Origin: an uncultured Bacteroidota bacterium
Lineage (GTDB): Bacteria; Bacteroidota; Bacteroidia; Flavobacteriales; Flavobacteriaceae
Assembly: GCA_902517895.1 (NCBI GenBank)
Contig: CABYEA010000001.1
Span: 1-64,000 of the forward strand
DNA: 64,000 nucleotides
Direction: 5' to 3'
The notes under the pieces were generated by a model that saw nothing but the letters and a program-made list of their open reading frames with translations, searched no databases and was not told the origin of the DNA. Below, piece by piece: positions 34,792-45,998 of this stretch; the stretch's first letter is position 1; the number at the start of each line of letters is the position of its first letter. Made by a program: the position numbers and the translations under genes.

Positions 34792-34799
34792 CAAATATA
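34792..34799 (-). promoter_or_regulatory. Putative -7 box of the DUF6341 gene
   Basis: On the minus strand the sequence is TATATTTG, an exact TAnnTTTG, 24 bases before the ATG at 34767. The divergent DUF6427 gene has only a one-mismatch box (TTACTTTG, 34784-34791). Confidence 0.45.
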
Positions 34800-34810
34800 C
34801 AAATCTTTAA

Positions 34811-35710
34811 ATGATAATAAGGTTTTTTAAATTCACAAAATTACCGCAAGTAATTGTTGCGATAATCGCTTCATTTATAGTCATGATTTCTCTTGAAAAT
34901 AAAAACATACTGATTGATGACTTATATTCTCAAATTTGTGTTTGCGTCATATTTCTTTTATCACTTTTTATCATTTCAAAAAACTCAATTTTAAAAAACA
35001 ATCACTACATAACAATAGGGTTAATATTGTTTTCGGGAATCTATTTAAAAATGCCAAATGATTTAAAGATTACATTTTCGTATTTTTTCTTATTACTAGC
35101 AGTAAGAAAAGTATATAGTTTAAAGACAAACAAGAATCTTGATAAGAAGTTGTTTGATATTGGATTTTGGTTTTCTGCCTCAATATTTTTACACGAAATA
35201 AATATTCTTTTTCTTATAACCATCTTATCGGGATCTTACATGTTTCATAAATTAAACTTTGAAGATTTTTTAAAAATTTTAAGTGGATATCTTACAGCAT
35301 CTTTAATCATTTTTGTGTTTCTAAACTCGACAACTGATATTGAATTTTCCTTCAATTCTTTAGTCGGATATTTAGATTTGATTTGGATCAAATTTGAATC
35401 AATTAAAATTTTACATGAGTTAAACCTTATACACTGGTCTTTTGCTATAATATGCATCTTAATATTTACTTTTTACGCGTTTAATTATTTTGGAAGTAAT
35501 CTTTCTGAAAGAATAAAAAGTTTATTTCTTATGCTCTTTTTTATCAACTCTATGCTTTTGGTCTTCTTAATAAAAGAGTATTCTATTTTCTTATTTTTCC
35601 CATTTCTGGTAACTTTGATAAAAATAATTTCGGAATTAAAAGAGGATTTGTTTTTTGAAATAACAATTTTAACTATTATTTTAATTAACGCTTATCCTTT
35701 TAATTTTTAA
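34811..35710 (+). CDS. Polytopic membrane protein, DUF6427-like
   Basis: The 299-residue protein is almost entirely hydrophobic, with about nine or ten membrane segments and few charged loops. Its position next to purD and the DUF6341 gene, and its opening MIIRFFKFTKLPQVIV, fit the flavobacterial DUF6427 family of unknown function. There are no recognisable catalytic motifs. The DUF6165 gene follows after 13 bases. Confidence 0.6.
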   Translation: MIIRFFKFTKLPQVIVAIIASFIVMISLENKNILIDDLYSQICVCVIFLLSLFIISKNSILKNNHYITIGLILFSGIYLKMPNDLKITFSYFFLLLAVRKVYSLKTNKNLDKKLFDIGFWFSASIFLHEINILFLITILSGSYMFHKLNFEDFLKILSGYLTASLIIFVFLNSTTDIEFSFNSLVGYLDLIWIKFESIKILHELNLIHWSFAIICILIFTFYAFNYFGSNLSERIKSLFLMLFFINSMLLVFLIKEYSIFLFFPFLVTLIKIISELKEDLFFEITILTIILINAYPFNF

Positions 35711-35723
35711 AAATAAACTAACA

Positions 35724-36110
35724 ATGAAAGTAGAGGTGTCTAATGGCGAGTTACTCGATAAATTAACAATTTTAGAATTAAAACTAACCAATATAAGCGA
35801 TGTTCAAAAACTGACTAATATTCAAAAAGAACATGATGAATTAAACCCCTTAGCAGGTCAATTATTTGACTCATATGGTGAAGAACTAAAAAACCTATAT
35901 AAACAATTAGCTGAAATAAATTCAGAATTGTGGACAATTGAAGACGACATAAGAGAATTCGAGAGAAATAAAGATTTTGGATCTGATTTTGTAAGCCTGG
36001 CAAGAGCGGTTTATTTTACAAATGATAAAAGAAGTGAAATAAAAAAATTAATTAATTTACTTACAGGCTCTGGTTTTGTTGAAGAAAAGTCATATGAAGA
36101 CTATGAATAA
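35724..36110 (+). CDS. DUF6165 family protein
   Basis: A soluble 128-residue protein, largely helical and highly charged, beginning MKVEVSNGELLDKLTILELK. This opening and the ELWTIEDDIREFER segment fit DUF6165, a family found beside LPS and glycan genes; function unknown. It has no signal peptide or membrane segment. It is 23 bases upstream of a GT9 gene and is probably co-transcribed with it, so it may be an accessory to that glycosyltransferase. Confidence 0.68.
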   Translation: MKVEVSNGELLDKLTILELKLTNISDVQKLTNIQKEHDELNPLAGQLFDSYGEELKNLYKQLAEINSELWTIEDDIREFERNKDFGSDFVSLARAVYFTNDKRSEIKKLINLLTGSGFVEEKSYEDYE

Positions 36111-36133
36111 TTACTTTAAAAAACCGATCTAAT

Positions 36134-37138
36134 TTGAGTAGTCATATATTAATAATCAGACTATCGGCTTTTGGTGATGTTGCAATGACAGTACCGGCTA
36201 TTAGTGTATTGAGAGACAACTATCCTGCGGTTAAAATTACCATTTTAACAACTGAGTTTTTCTCTGCTTTATATAATCAAATTCCAAATATTAATTTTCT
36301 CTTTTTTAAACCTAAACACAAAAGTATTTATGGCTTGTTTCGTCTTTCAAGAAAAATCAACAATATAAATCCAGACCTTATAATTGATTTACATGATGTT
36401 TTAAGAACTAAAATTCTAAGAATGTTTTTAGTATATAAATTCAACAGAATCTCAGTCATAGACAAAGGAAGAGAAGAAAAAAAATCTTTGATTAATGGGT
36501 CAATCTTTAGAAGGCTAAAACTTATGCATCAAAGATATGCTGATGTGTTTTCTTTAGAAAAAATGAAAATTAAACTAGAACTGTTTAAGACTTACAGCAA
36601 GATTGATATGAGGGATAAGACCTGCGAATTTGATTTAAATACTAAGTTAGTTGGTATTGCTCCTTTTGCCAGACACAAGTGTAAAGAATATTCTGAAGAA
36701 AATATTTTGAAGCTAATTGATTTGATTGACCCTAGCTGTCAAATTTTGATTTTTGGCGCACCCGGAGATGAAGAAAAAAAGATAAAAAAGATTTCCGAAA
36801 AAAAAACCAACACATATATAATTTCTTCTAACTATTCCCTTAATGATCAAATGGCAGTAATATCGAATCTTGATGTAATGATATCAATGGATTCTGCAAA
36901 TGGCCATATTGCTTCTCTATTTGGCATAAATGTAATCACTATTTGGGGCGCAACTCACCCTTTTGCAGGCTACAAACCATTTAATCAGCCAGAAAAAAAT
37001 TCAATTATGCCAGATTTAAAAAAATTTCCCAAAACTCCGGTGACAATATATGGTTCAGATTGCCCTAAAGATTATGTCAATGCGATTAACTCTATTCGTC
37101 CAGAAACAATATTTAAAAGACTTAACGAGTTAGTTTAA
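36134..37138 (+). CDS. Family 9 glycosyltransferase (heptosyltransferase-like)
   Basis: The 334-residue protein is a GT-B enzyme of family 9, like the WaaC/WaaF heptosyltransferases that build the LPS inner core. The N-terminus ILIIRLSAFGDVAMTVPAI is diagnostic, as are the second-domain elements LVGIAPFARHKCKEYS, IFGAPGDEE and ISMDSANGHIASLFGINVITIWGATHP. The start codon is TTG. The substrate may be heptose or another LPS-core sugar. Its end overlaps the convergent ferredoxin gene by 4 bases. Confidence 0.87.
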   Translation: MSSHILIIRLSAFGDVAMTVPAISVLRDNYPAVKITILTTEFFSALYNQIPNINFLFFKPKHKSIYGLFRLSRKINNINPDLIIDLHDVLRTKILRMFLVYKFNRISVIDKGREEKKSLINGSIFRRLKLMHQRYADVFSLEKMKIKLELFKTYSKIDMRDKTCEFDLNTKLVGIAPFARHKCKEYSEENILKLIDLIDPSCQILIFGAPGDEEKKIKKISEKKTNTYIISSNYSLNDQMAVISNLDVMISMDSANGHIASLFGINVITIWGATHPFAGYKPFNQPEKNSIMPDLKKFPKTPVTIYGSDCPKDYVNAINSIRPETIFKRLNELV

Positions 37139-37422
37139 ATATCGTCAGCATCAACATATATTCTCTCTGATGTTGGGTAAGCCTGACATGTAATTATTAA
37201 ACCTTCATCGATTTCATTGTCTGTCAAAATATAATTTTGTTCTAAATTCACAGTTCCGTTTTTAAGCCTTCCAATGCAGGTAGCACAAGCGCCGCCTCTA
37301 CAGGAATAAGGGGCGTCAACATCATTGTCAATCGCAGCGTCTAAAAGTGTTTTATTTTCATCACCTTCGACAGTGGTTTCTATTCCGTCAACCTTAAAAG
37401 TTATTTTAATTGAACCCATCAT
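37135..37422 (-). CDS. 2Fe-2S ferredoxin
   Basis: The 95-residue protein is a plant-type [2Fe-2S] ferredoxin. The four cluster cysteines are C41, C46, C49 (CRGGACATC) and C79, with the canonical spacing. The acidic C-terminus (YVDADDI) is typical. It would carry electrons for a reductase or oxygenase; the partner is not nearby. Two ATG codons at the start (37422, 37419) are equally possible. Confidence 0.92.
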   Translation of the reverse strand: MMGSIKITFKVDGIETTVEGDENKTLLDAAIDNDVDAPYSCRGGACATCIGRLKNGTVNLEQNYILTDNEIDEGLIITCQAYPTSERIYVDADDI

Positions 37423-37537
37423 TATATTTATATACGAATTTATATATTTTAGATTTCATAATGAAAAGATGACTATTTTTGTCATAGACACAATATCATC
37501 ATGTATATAAAGTTTTAATTTTACAAATATTAATAAA

Positions 37538-40051
37538 TTGAAAAAATTATTTACAAATATTTTACTGTTTTTTTTGCTTTCTATTATCGTTGCAGGATGT
37601 TCAAGAAAAAAAGATAAATTTTTAAATAAAAATTTTCACTCACTAACTACTAAGTATAACTTCCTATTTAATGGAAACAATTTATATACTGAAGGCTTAA
37701 CTGACTTAGAAAATGATGTCAAAGAAAATTTTTGGGGATTATTGCCGATTGAAAAATTTAAGTATTATGAGATAGACGATAAGGAGCGAGAAACAAATTT
37801 CACAAGATCTGAAGAGAAGGCAACTTTAGCAATTCAAAAGCACTCTATGAATGTTGATGGAAAAGAAAGAAACCCAATCATGGATCAGGCTTATTTTTTA
37901 TTAGGAAAATCGAGGTATTTTGATAACAGATTTATACCTGCCATGGAGGCATTTAATTACATTTTATTCAAATACCCTTCTAGTAAATATATTAACTTGG
38001 TTAAGATATGGAAGGAAAAAATTAATATCAGGCTTGATCAAAATAAGTATGCAATAGACAATTTAAAAGAAATATTAGAAGAAAATAATCTTCTAATTGA
38101 TGAAAGATCATTAGCAAACTCTTACTTGGCTCAAGCATTCATAAATATAGATCAAATTGATAGTGCAGCCTATTATTTAAATCGATCAAATATACAATAT
38201 AACAACCTGAAGAATAACCCTAGAAAGACCTTTTTACTTGCTCAACTTTTTCAAGAAATGTCTATTAAAGACACGGCACATGATTTATACTCAGAAATAA
38301 TTAAACTTCATAGAAAGACCCCCAGAAAATTTTATATTCAGTCGTTTATTAAAAGGTCTACTATTTCTGATTCAATTGACAATTCAATTTTAGAGTTAAA
38401 AGAATTAACAGAAAACTTTGAGAACAACAATTTCACAGATATTATTTATCACCAGATAGCCATGCTGAATCTTAAGAAAAATGATTTTGACCTTATTTTA
38501 ACAGATTCACTTAAAATTTTAAATGATTCTTTAGCAGCCCTAAACTTTAATAAATCCTTAAGGTCAAATCCTAACGACCAAAGATTAATTGCAAAAAATT
38601 ATAATGAATTAGCTGAATTAAATTTTAGAAATAAAGAATATTTACAGGCAGGGCTTTATTATGACAGTACACTTAGTGAATTAGACGGTAAATCCCGACA
38701 GTTCAGGAAAATAAAAAGAAAAAGGGACAACTTAAATGATCTAATTTTTTATGAATCCATCGCTAAGGAACTAGATAGCATAATTAATTTAATTAATATG
38801 TCGGATGAAAAGAGAAGAGTTTTCTTTGGAGTATACGTAGATCAATTAAAAGCAAGAGTGAGCAAGGCTAAAAAGAATAATGATAATTTTGGCTCATCAA
38901 ACACTATTACTTCTACTATGGATTCGGAATCAGCTTTATTTTATTTTTACAATACAACTGCGGTTGCCTATGGAAAAAATGATTTTAAAAACAGATGGGG
39001 GAATAGAAGGCTTGAAGATAACTGGAGGTGGTCTAATTCAAATGTTAATATTGACAACAATAATACTGAAGGTCAAGAGAATATCTTAAATAAGGACAGT
39101 ATTTTTTCTGCAGACTATTATATCAGCTTAATTCCCAATGACCCAATTATGATAGACAGCATCAATAACAGGCGGAATGATGCCTATTTTAGACTTGGCG
39201 CAATCTACAAAGATCAGTTTGATGAATATCAAATTTCAAACGAGAAATTATTTGGGCTTTTAAGCAATGATCCGTATGAAAATCTAGTCCCACCATCTAA
39301 GTATTTTATTTACAAGAATTTTATATCACTTGATTCTTTAATTAAGGCTGAAGAATTTAAAGAAGATATTATTGTTAATCATAGAGACTCAAAATATGCA
39401 GACATATTGCTTGACCCTAGCTCAATTTCATATGAAAAGCAGAACTCAAATGAAATTTATGAGCAATTATACCTTGACTTTACAAATCAAAAGTATATTC
39501 AAGTGATAAGCGAATGTGATAAGTATATTTTGGATTTTAGCACTGAGGCAATAGTCGCTAAATTTGAATTCCTTAAAGCTTTAGCAATTGCAAGGGTTTT
39601 TGGATTTAAAGAATATAAAAAAGCATTAACTTTTATTAAGCTAAATTATTCAAGTGCTGTTGAAGGAAAAGAAGCAGAATTAATATTAGATGAGGTGTTG
39701 CCACTAGTTGAAAACAACAAGTTTATAAGTAATGATGTCTCAGAAAATTTTAAAATTATTTATCAATTTGAAATAGCTTTGGATAATAAAATTTCAACTC
39801 AAATTAAAGAATTGAGTGAATATATCAATAACATCGATTATCTAGACCTTACAGTATCCAAAGATTTTTACAATAATATTGTTACATTTGTTGTTGTACA
39901 TGGTCTAAAGAGTTACGACGGAAGCTTAGGCTTAGCGGAAAGACTTGAAAAAAACATTGATATTCAGGCAGACTCGTTCTTTGTAGTATCATCTGATAAT
40001 TATAAAACGATTCAAATACACAAAAATTTAGACAAGTATGAAATTAAATAA
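37538..40051 (+). CDS. sprE: SprE/PorW-type gliding motility and T9SS lipoprotein with TPR repeats
   Basis: The 837-residue protein starts with a lipoprotein signal (lipobox VAGC, Cys at about 21) at a TTG codon. The mature start SRKKDKFLNKNFHSL, then TTKYNFLFNGN and ENFWGLLPIEKF, matches the N-terminal region of SprE/PorW, an outer-membrane-associated lipoprotein needed for type IX secretion and gliding. The rest is TPR-like, with helical pairs around residues 110-300 and 530-760. Its position directly before a bactofilin and the ATP synthase operon is, as I recall, conserved in Flavobacteriia. Family assignment is good; the symbol is by similarity. Confidence 0.8.
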   Translation: MKKLFTNILLFFLLSIIVAGCSRKKDKFLNKNFHSLTTKYNFLFNGNNLYTEGLTDLENDVKENFWGLLPIEKFKYYEIDDKERETNFTRSEEKATLAIQKHSMNVDGKERNPIMDQAYFLLGKSRYFDNRFIPAMEAFNYILFKYPSSKYINLVKIWKEKINIRLDQNKYAIDNLKEILEENNLLIDERSLANSYLAQAFINIDQIDSAAYYLNRSNIQYNNLKNNPRKTFLLAQLFQEMSIKDTAHDLYSEIIKLHRKTPRKFYIQSFIKRSTISDSIDNSILELKELTENFENNNFTDIIYHQIAMLNLKKNDFDLILTDSLKILNDSLAALNFNKSLRSNPNDQRLIAKNYNELAELNFRNKEYLQAGLYYDSTLSELDGKSRQFRKIKRKRDNLNDLIFYESIAKELDSIINLINMSDEKRRVFFGVYVDQLKARVSKAKKNNDNFGSSNTITSTMDSESALFYFYNTTAVAYGKNDFKNRWGNRRLEDNWRWSNSNVNIDNNNTEGQENILNKDSIFSADYYISLIPNDPIMIDSINNRRNDAYFRLGAIYKDQFDEYQISNEKLFGLLSNDPYENLVPPSKYFIYKNFISLDSLIKAEEFKEDIIVNHRDSKYADILLDPSSISYEKQNSNEIYEQLYLDFTNQKYIQVISECDKYILDFSTEAIVAKFEFLKALAIARVFGFKEYKKALTFIKLNYSSAVEGKEAELILDEVLPLVENNKFISNDVSENFKIIYQFEIALDNKISTQIKELSEYINNIDYLDLTVSKDFYNNIVTFVVVHGLKSYDGSLGLAERLEKNIDIQADSFFVVSSDNYKTIQIHKNLDKYEIK

Positions 40052-40057
40052 ATTATT

Positions 40058-40447
40058 ATGAGCAATATAAACCAACAAAACATGATTACTCAAGGCACAA
40101 AATTAGTCGGTGACATATTTAGCGAAGGGGACTTTAGAATAGAGGGTGATATTAAAGGGAATATAAAAACATCTGGAAAAATTGTTGTCGGTAAAACAGG
40201 AGTAATAAACGGAAGTCTTAAGGGTGAAAACGCAGACATTGAGGGGAGTTTTTCAGGAAAATTAAAACTTTCTGGAATGCTAACTCTAAGATCATCTGCT
40301 TACATCGAAGGAGATGTAGAAATTGCTAAACTTTCGGTGGAGCCAGGAGCAACATTTAATGCCATATGCTCTATGAAGGGCGGTGTAAAAGAATTAAATA
40401 ATAGTGACGAAAAAACAATCCCAGAAAAGAAAGAAAAATCAGCATAG
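40058..40447 (+). CDS. Bactofilin (polymer-forming cytoskeletal protein)
   Basis: The 129-residue protein has the bactofilin beta-helix core, seen as regular Gly-rich strands at about 12-108 (GTKLVGDIFSEGDFRIEGDI, GKTGVINGSLKG, GSFSGKLKLSG) flanked by short polar tails. Bactofilins self-assemble into filaments without nucleotide at the inner membrane and guide shape or complex placement. It starts 6 bases after sprE. Its last 44 bases also encode the start of the AtpI-like protein in another frame. Confidence 0.92.
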   Translation: MSNINQQNMITQGTKLVGDIFSEGDFRIEGDIKGNIKTSGKIVVGKTGVINGSLKGENADIEGSFSGKLKLSGMLTLRSSAYIEGDVEIAKLSVEPGATFNAICSMKGGVKELNNSDEKTIPEKKEKSA

Positions 40448-40631
40448 TTTTATAATTTATTCTCAACTAGCTTTTCAAATGCTAGTTGTAATTGTAATTG
40501 GTGTATTTTTAGGGCTAAAGCTAGATGAAATTCATCCAAATGAATACTCCTTATTTACACTAATATTTGCAATTTCTTCAATTTTATTGTCAATATATTA
40601 CACCATAATTCAGGTTACTAAAAATGAATAA
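40404..40631 (+). CDS. AtpZ/AtpI family protein
   Basis: A 75-residue protein with a very basic N-terminus and two transmembrane helices (about residues 20-37 and 47-70). The LAFQMLVVIVIGVFLGLKLD segment is characteristic of AtpZ/AtpI proteins, which help F0 assembly or Mg2+ supply. The start is GTG inside the bactofilin gene (44-base overlap); no later start codon precedes the first helix. It overlaps the next small membrane gene by 8 bases, and the ATP synthase operon follows. Confidence 0.75.
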   Translation: MTKKQSQKRKKNQHSFIIYSQLAFQMLVVIVIGVFLGLKLDEIHPNEYSLFTLIFAISSILLSIYYTIIQVTKNE

Positions 40632-41010
40632 TTTTTCAATAGAAATCAAAGGTTTCTTGACTATTACCCTAATAACTCTAGCTCTTTTTTTTATTCATCA
40701 ATATTTGATTTTAGAAATTTTTGAGAATCTAAAAACTCCTTTAATTTCAATATATTTTTTTAACTATTTTGCTGTTCTTCTTTTACTCTCTTTTTTTAAA
40801 CTTAACCTATATTACAAACTGACAAATCCTTTAACTTCTTTTGTAATACTTACATTTATAAAAATGCTTGCAGCTGTTGTTTACTTTATTTATTTAAACA
40901 ACTATGGAGATTTTGATATTACGACACTAGTGTATAATTTTTTTCCAGTGTATTTTTTATTGTTGACAATGGAAATTCTTAATCTCAAAAAATCATTAAA
41001 CAATATTTAA
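40624..41010 (+). CDS. Four-helix membrane protein upstream of atpB (AtpI-like position)
   Basis: A 128-residue hydrophobic protein with four membrane segments, spaced like the AtpI family (about residues 10-30, 42-58, 70-90, 95-118). The sequence is not recognisable beyond that. Its place between the AtpZ-like gene and atpB suggests a role in ATP synthase assembly. It overlaps the previous gene by 8 bases. Confidence 0.6.
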   Translation: MNNFSIEIKGFLTITLITLALFFIHQYLILEIFENLKTPLISIYFFNYFAVLLLLSFFKLNLYYKLTNPLTSFVILTFIKMLAAVVYFIYLNNYGDFDITTLVYNFFPVYFLLLTMEILNLKKSLNNI

Positions 41011-41029
41011 AACTTCTTGATTTATTTTG

Positions 41030-41060
41030 TTTGAAATTTCCTTTAATGTGCTTACATTTG
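41030..41060 (+). promoter_or_regulatory. Promoter of the ATP synthase operon
   Basis: A -33 TTTG at 41030-41033, then 19 bases, then TACATTTG at 41053-41060 (exact TAnnTTTG). This is the best full promoter match in the window. A leader of about 27 nt would precede atpB. Confidence 0.7.
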
Positions 41061-41093
41061 CAACCATATTAATATGAAGAAATTTTAGCAAAA

Positions 41094-42442
<1,349 letters not shown>

Positions 42443-42469
42443 ATATATAAATTTTTTTAATTAATTAAT

Positions 42470-42964
42470 ATGGATTTAGTTACCCCAGATGTTGGTCTTA
42501 TTTTTTGGACAACTATTTCGTTTGCTATCTTATACTTTATTCTTGCAAAATTTGCTTGGAAACCAATTTTAGGAGCAGTGACGGAAAGAGAAAAGTCAAT
42601 TAAAGATGCTCTTTCTGCAGCTGAAAAAGCAAAGGAGGAAATGACAAACTTAAAAGCTGATAATGAGAAGATTTTAAACGAGGCAAAGCTTCAAAGGGAA
42701 TCTTTACTGAAGGAGGCTAGAGAGATTAAATCTAAAATTATTGCTGATGCTGAAACTGAGGCAACAGAAAAAGCCAACAAACTTATCGAATCGGCAAAAA
42801 CTGCTATTGAAAATGAAAAATCTGCTGCGATGAAGGAGTTAAAAAATACTGTTGTTGATTTATCCTTAGATATTGCAGAAAAACTGCTTTCAAAAGAGCT
42901 TGATAACAAATCAAAACAAGCTGAGAATATTCAGGATATTTTAGATAAAACTAAACTTAATTAA
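42470..42964 (+). CDS. atpF: ATP synthase F0 subunit b
   Basis: The 164-residue protein has one N-terminal membrane helix (about residues 8-26, ending WKPILGAV) and a long charged helix (about 35-150) that forms the peripheral stalk. The AWKPILGAVTEREKSIKDAL segment is characteristic. The stop overlaps the atpH start by one base. Confidence 0.94.
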   Translation: MDLVTPDVGLIFWTTISFAILYFILAKFAWKPILGAVTEREKSIKDALSAAEKAKEEMTNLKADNEKILNEAKLQRESLLKEAREIKSKIIADAETEATEKANKLIESAKTAIENEKSAAMKELKNTVVDLSLDIAEKLLSKELDNKSKQAENIQDILDKTKLN

Positions 42965-43494
42965 TGCAATCTAGAGCGGCCATAAGATATTCTAAGGCAA
43001 TTTATGATATTGCCCATGAAGAAAATTCTATAAATGAAGTTTATAAAGACATGAGCTTTATCAATGAATTAGATTGCGGCTCGCTTGATTTCAAAAATTT
43101 ATTATCTAACTCACAGATAAATAATCATGATAAGAAAAAATTTATTTTATCACTGATTAATGAAAGCAATTTCCTTACTGAAAAACTCATGGATTTATTA
43201 ATTCAGAATAAAAGGGTTGAAATAATAGGTGATATTGCCAGAAGTTTTATACAATTATACAATAAACATAATAATATAAAAGAGGCTACAATAATAACAG
43301 CCTCACCCATTAATAATGAGTTCGAATCAAAAATATTATCTATTATTAATATTAAAGACGCAAATTCTGTTAATATAACGAACGTTGTTAATCCAAATAT
43401 TATTGGTGGTTTTATAGTTAGGTTTGATGGTAATGAATATAATGCCAGTATAAAACAAAACTTAAATAACTTAAAAACAGAACTTACAAATTAA
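42964..43494 (+). CDS. atpH: ATP synthase F1 subunit delta
   Basis: The 176-residue protein connects the peripheral stalk to the top of F1. The N-terminus [15 protein letters not shown] is characteristic of the delta/OSCP family, and the C-terminus has the [20 protein letters not shown] motif. It starts at the last base of the atpF stop and is followed by atpA after 5 bases. Confidence 0.92.
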   Translation: MQSRAAIRYSKAIYDIAHEENSINEVYKDMSFINELDCGSLDFKNLLSNSQINNHDKKKFILSLINESNFLTEKLMDLLIQNKRVEIIGDIARSFIQLYNKHNNIKEATIITASPINNEFESKILSIINIKDANSVNITNVVNPNIIGGFIVRFDGNEYNASIKQNLNNLKTELTN

Positions 43495-43499
43495 AGATT

Positions 43500-45074
43500 A
43501 TGGCCGAAGTAAATCCAGCTGAGATTTCAGCTATATTAAAAAAACAATTAAAAGATTTTGACTCAACATCATCTCTTGATGAAATTGGAAGTGTATTGAC
43601 TGTTGGTGATGGAATCGCCAGAGCCTATGGCCTTTCAAATGCTCAGTACGGAGAATTGGTAGAATTTTCCAATGGAACTCAAGGAATAGTTCTTAATCTA
43701 GAAGAAGATAATGTAGGTATCGTATTATTAGGATCCTCTACAGACATAAAAGAGGGAGACACCGTCAAAAGAACTTCAAGAATTGCATCTGTAAAAGTTG
43801 GTGAAGGTATTGTAGGGAGAGTTGTTGATACTCTTGGGAATCCAATTGATGGTAAAGGAGAGCTTAAAGGTGAATTATATGAAATGCCATTAGAAAGAAA
43901 AGCACCCGGAGTTATTTTTAGACAACCAGTTAATGAGCCATTGCAAACAGGTATAAAATCAGTTGATGCAATGATTCCTATAGGTAGAGGTCAAAGAGAG
44001 CTTGTAATCGGAGACAGACAAACTGGAAAAACCACGGTATGTATCGATACAATTTTAAATCAAAAAGAATTTTATGATGCGGGGGAGCCTGTATATTGTA
44101 TTTATGTTGCCGTTGGCCAGAAAGCCTCAACAGTTGCAGGTATAGCAAAGATATTGGAAGATAAAGGCGCTTTGGCTTACACTACTATTGTTGCAGCAAA
44201 TGCTTCTGATCCTGCTGCAATGCAGGTATATGCTCCATTTACAGGCGCATCAATTGGAGAATATTTTAGAGACACTGGTAGACCAGCATTAATTATATAT
44301 GATGATCTTTCAAAACAAGCTGTAGCTTATCGTGAAATATCACTACTGTTAAGACGTCCACCAGGCAGAGAAGCCTATCCTGGAGATGTTTTTTACTTAC
44401 ATTCAAGGTTATTAGAAAGAGCAGCAAAAGTTATCAATGATGATGCTATAGCTAAAGAAATGAATGATTTACCAGAATCGTTAAAAGCAATTGTAAAAGG
44501 GGGAGGTTCTCTAACTGCACTTCCGATAATTGAAACTCAAGCAGGTGATGTTTCAGCATATATACCTACAAATGTAATTTCGATTACAGATGGTCAAATT
44601 TTCTTAGAATCAGATTTGTTTAATTCTGGTGTTAGGCCGGCAATTAATGTTGGTATTTCTGTTTCCAGAGTAGGTGGTTCGGCTCAAATCAAATCAATGA
44701 AAAAAGTATCAGGAACGTTGAAGTTAGATCAAGCTCAATTTAGAGAATTAGAGGCTTTTGCTAAGTTTGGTTCTGACCTAGATGCCGCAACATTAAATGT
44801 AATCGAAAAAGGAAAAAGAAATGTTGAGATATTAAAACAAGCACAAAATGATCCTTTTAAGGTTGAGGATCAAGTGGCAATTATTTATGCAGGTTCAAAG
44901 AATTTGTTAAGGGATATTCCCGTTAATAGAGTCAAGGAATTTGAGTCAGAATATTTAAGAGTTCTTAACGACAAGCACTCAAAAATTTTATCAACCATCA
45001 AGCAAGGAAAATTAACCGATGAAGTTACTGGTACACTTGAAAAAGTTTGTGCTGATTTGGTTTCAAAGTTTTAA
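43500..45074 (+). CDS. atpA: ATP synthase F1 subunit alpha
   Basis: The 524-residue protein forms the non-catalytic nucleotide-binding subunits of F1. The Walker A motif GDRQTGKT is at residues 171-178. The [17 protein letters not shown] segment is the ATP synthase alpha/beta signature and is complete. No beta subunit gene is in the window: in Flavobacteriia atpD and atpC are normally at a separate locus. Confidence 0.97.
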   Translation: MAEVNPAEISAILKKQLKDFDSTSSLDEIGSVLTVGDGIARAYGLSNAQYGELVEFSNGTQGIVLNLEEDNVGIVLLGSSTDIKEGDTVKRTSRIASVKVGEGIVGRVVDTLGNPIDGKGELKGELYEMPLERKAPGVIFRQPVNEPLQTGIKSVDAMIPIGRGQRELVIGDRQTGKTTVCIDTILNQKEFYDAGEPVYCIYVAVGQKASTVAGIAKILEDKGALAYTTIVAANASDPAAMQVYAPFTGASIGEYFRDTGRPALIIYDDLSKQAVAYREISLLLRRPPGREAYPGDVFYLHSRLLERAAKVINDDAIAKEMNDLPESLKAIVKGGGSLTALPIIETQAGDVSAYIPTNVISITDGQIFLESDLFNSGVRPAINVGISVSRVGGSAQIKSMKKVSGTLKLDQAQFRELEAFAKFGSDLDAATLNVIEKGKRNVEILKQAQNDPFKVEDQVAIIYAGSKNLLRDIPVNRVKEFESEYLRVLNDKHSKILSTIKQGKLTDEVTGTLEKVCADLVSKF

Positions 45075-45077
45075 AAA

Positions 45078-45932
45078 ATGGCAAATTTAAAAGAAATCAG
45101 AAATAGGATATCGTCTGTTTCTTCAACCATGCAGATCACAAGTGCTATGAAGATGGTCTCTGCTGCAAAGCTAAAAAAAGCTCAAGATGCCATTACAGCA
45201 ATGCGCCCCTATTCTGATAAGCTTACACAAATGTTAGTAGGCCTATCCGCTTCTGTTGACTTTGAGAATGTTTATTTAAATCCACGAAAGGTTAATAATA
45301 AATTGGTTATTTGCATTACCTCAAATAGAGGCTTGTGTGGCGCATTTAATTCAAACGTTATTAAGCAATGCTCTGAAATAGCTCAGTCTTCAAATGAGAA
45401 AGTTTCTTTCTTTTGTATAGGTAAAAAAGGAGCTGATATATTATCAAAAAACTTTAACGTAATAGAAAAAAATAATGATATTTTTGATGAGCTTACATTT
45501 GAAAATACTTCTTTAATTGGCGAGGTATTAATGAATAAATTTCTTGCTAAAGAGTTTGATAAGATAGAGATTGTATACAATAAATTTAAAAATGCTGCTA
45601 CTCAAATAGTAACTACAGAGCAATTTCTTCCAATTGTAAACAATAATTCTGAGGATGATCAAAATGATTCTGCGGATTATATTTTTGAACCATCTCAAAT
45701 CGAAATTATTTCTGAGCTAATTCCCAAGTCTTTGAAAACACAATTATATAAATCTGTTAGAGATTCTTATGCATCAGAACATGGTGCTAGAATGACAGCT
45801 ATGCATAAGGCAACAGATAATGCAACTGAGTTAAGAGACCAGCTTAAACTGACTTATAACAAAGCTAGACAAGCATCCATTACCAATGAAATTCTTGAAA
45901 TTGTTGGTGGAGCTGAAGCGCTAAATGGATAG
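45078..45932 (+). CDS. atpG: ATP synthase F1 subunit gamma
   Basis: The 284-residue central stalk subunit has the N-terminal helix ANLKEIRNRISSVSSTMQIT and the C-terminal ITNEILEIVGGAEAL signature of the family. It ends the operon here, without the usual atpD and atpC. A flippase gene starts 66 bases later. Confidence 0.95.
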   Translation: MANLKEIRNRISSVSSTMQITSAMKMVSAAKLKKAQDAITAMRPYSDKLTQMLVGLSASVDFENVYLNPRKVNNKLVICITSNRGLCGAFNSNVIKQCSEIAQSSNEKVSFFCIGKKGADILSKNFNVIEKNNDIFDELTFENTSLIGEVLMNKFLAKEFDKIEIVYNKFKNAATQIVTTEQFLPIVNNNSEDDQNDSADYIFEPSQIEIISELIPKSLKTQLYKSVRDSYASEHGARMTAMHKATDNATELRDQLKLTYNKARQASITNEILEIVGGAEALNG

Positions 45933-45998
45933 TTGATTTATACTCTTTTTGTTTTCCAAGTATTATTCCTTTATTTTTAAGAAACAAACCTTCAGATT

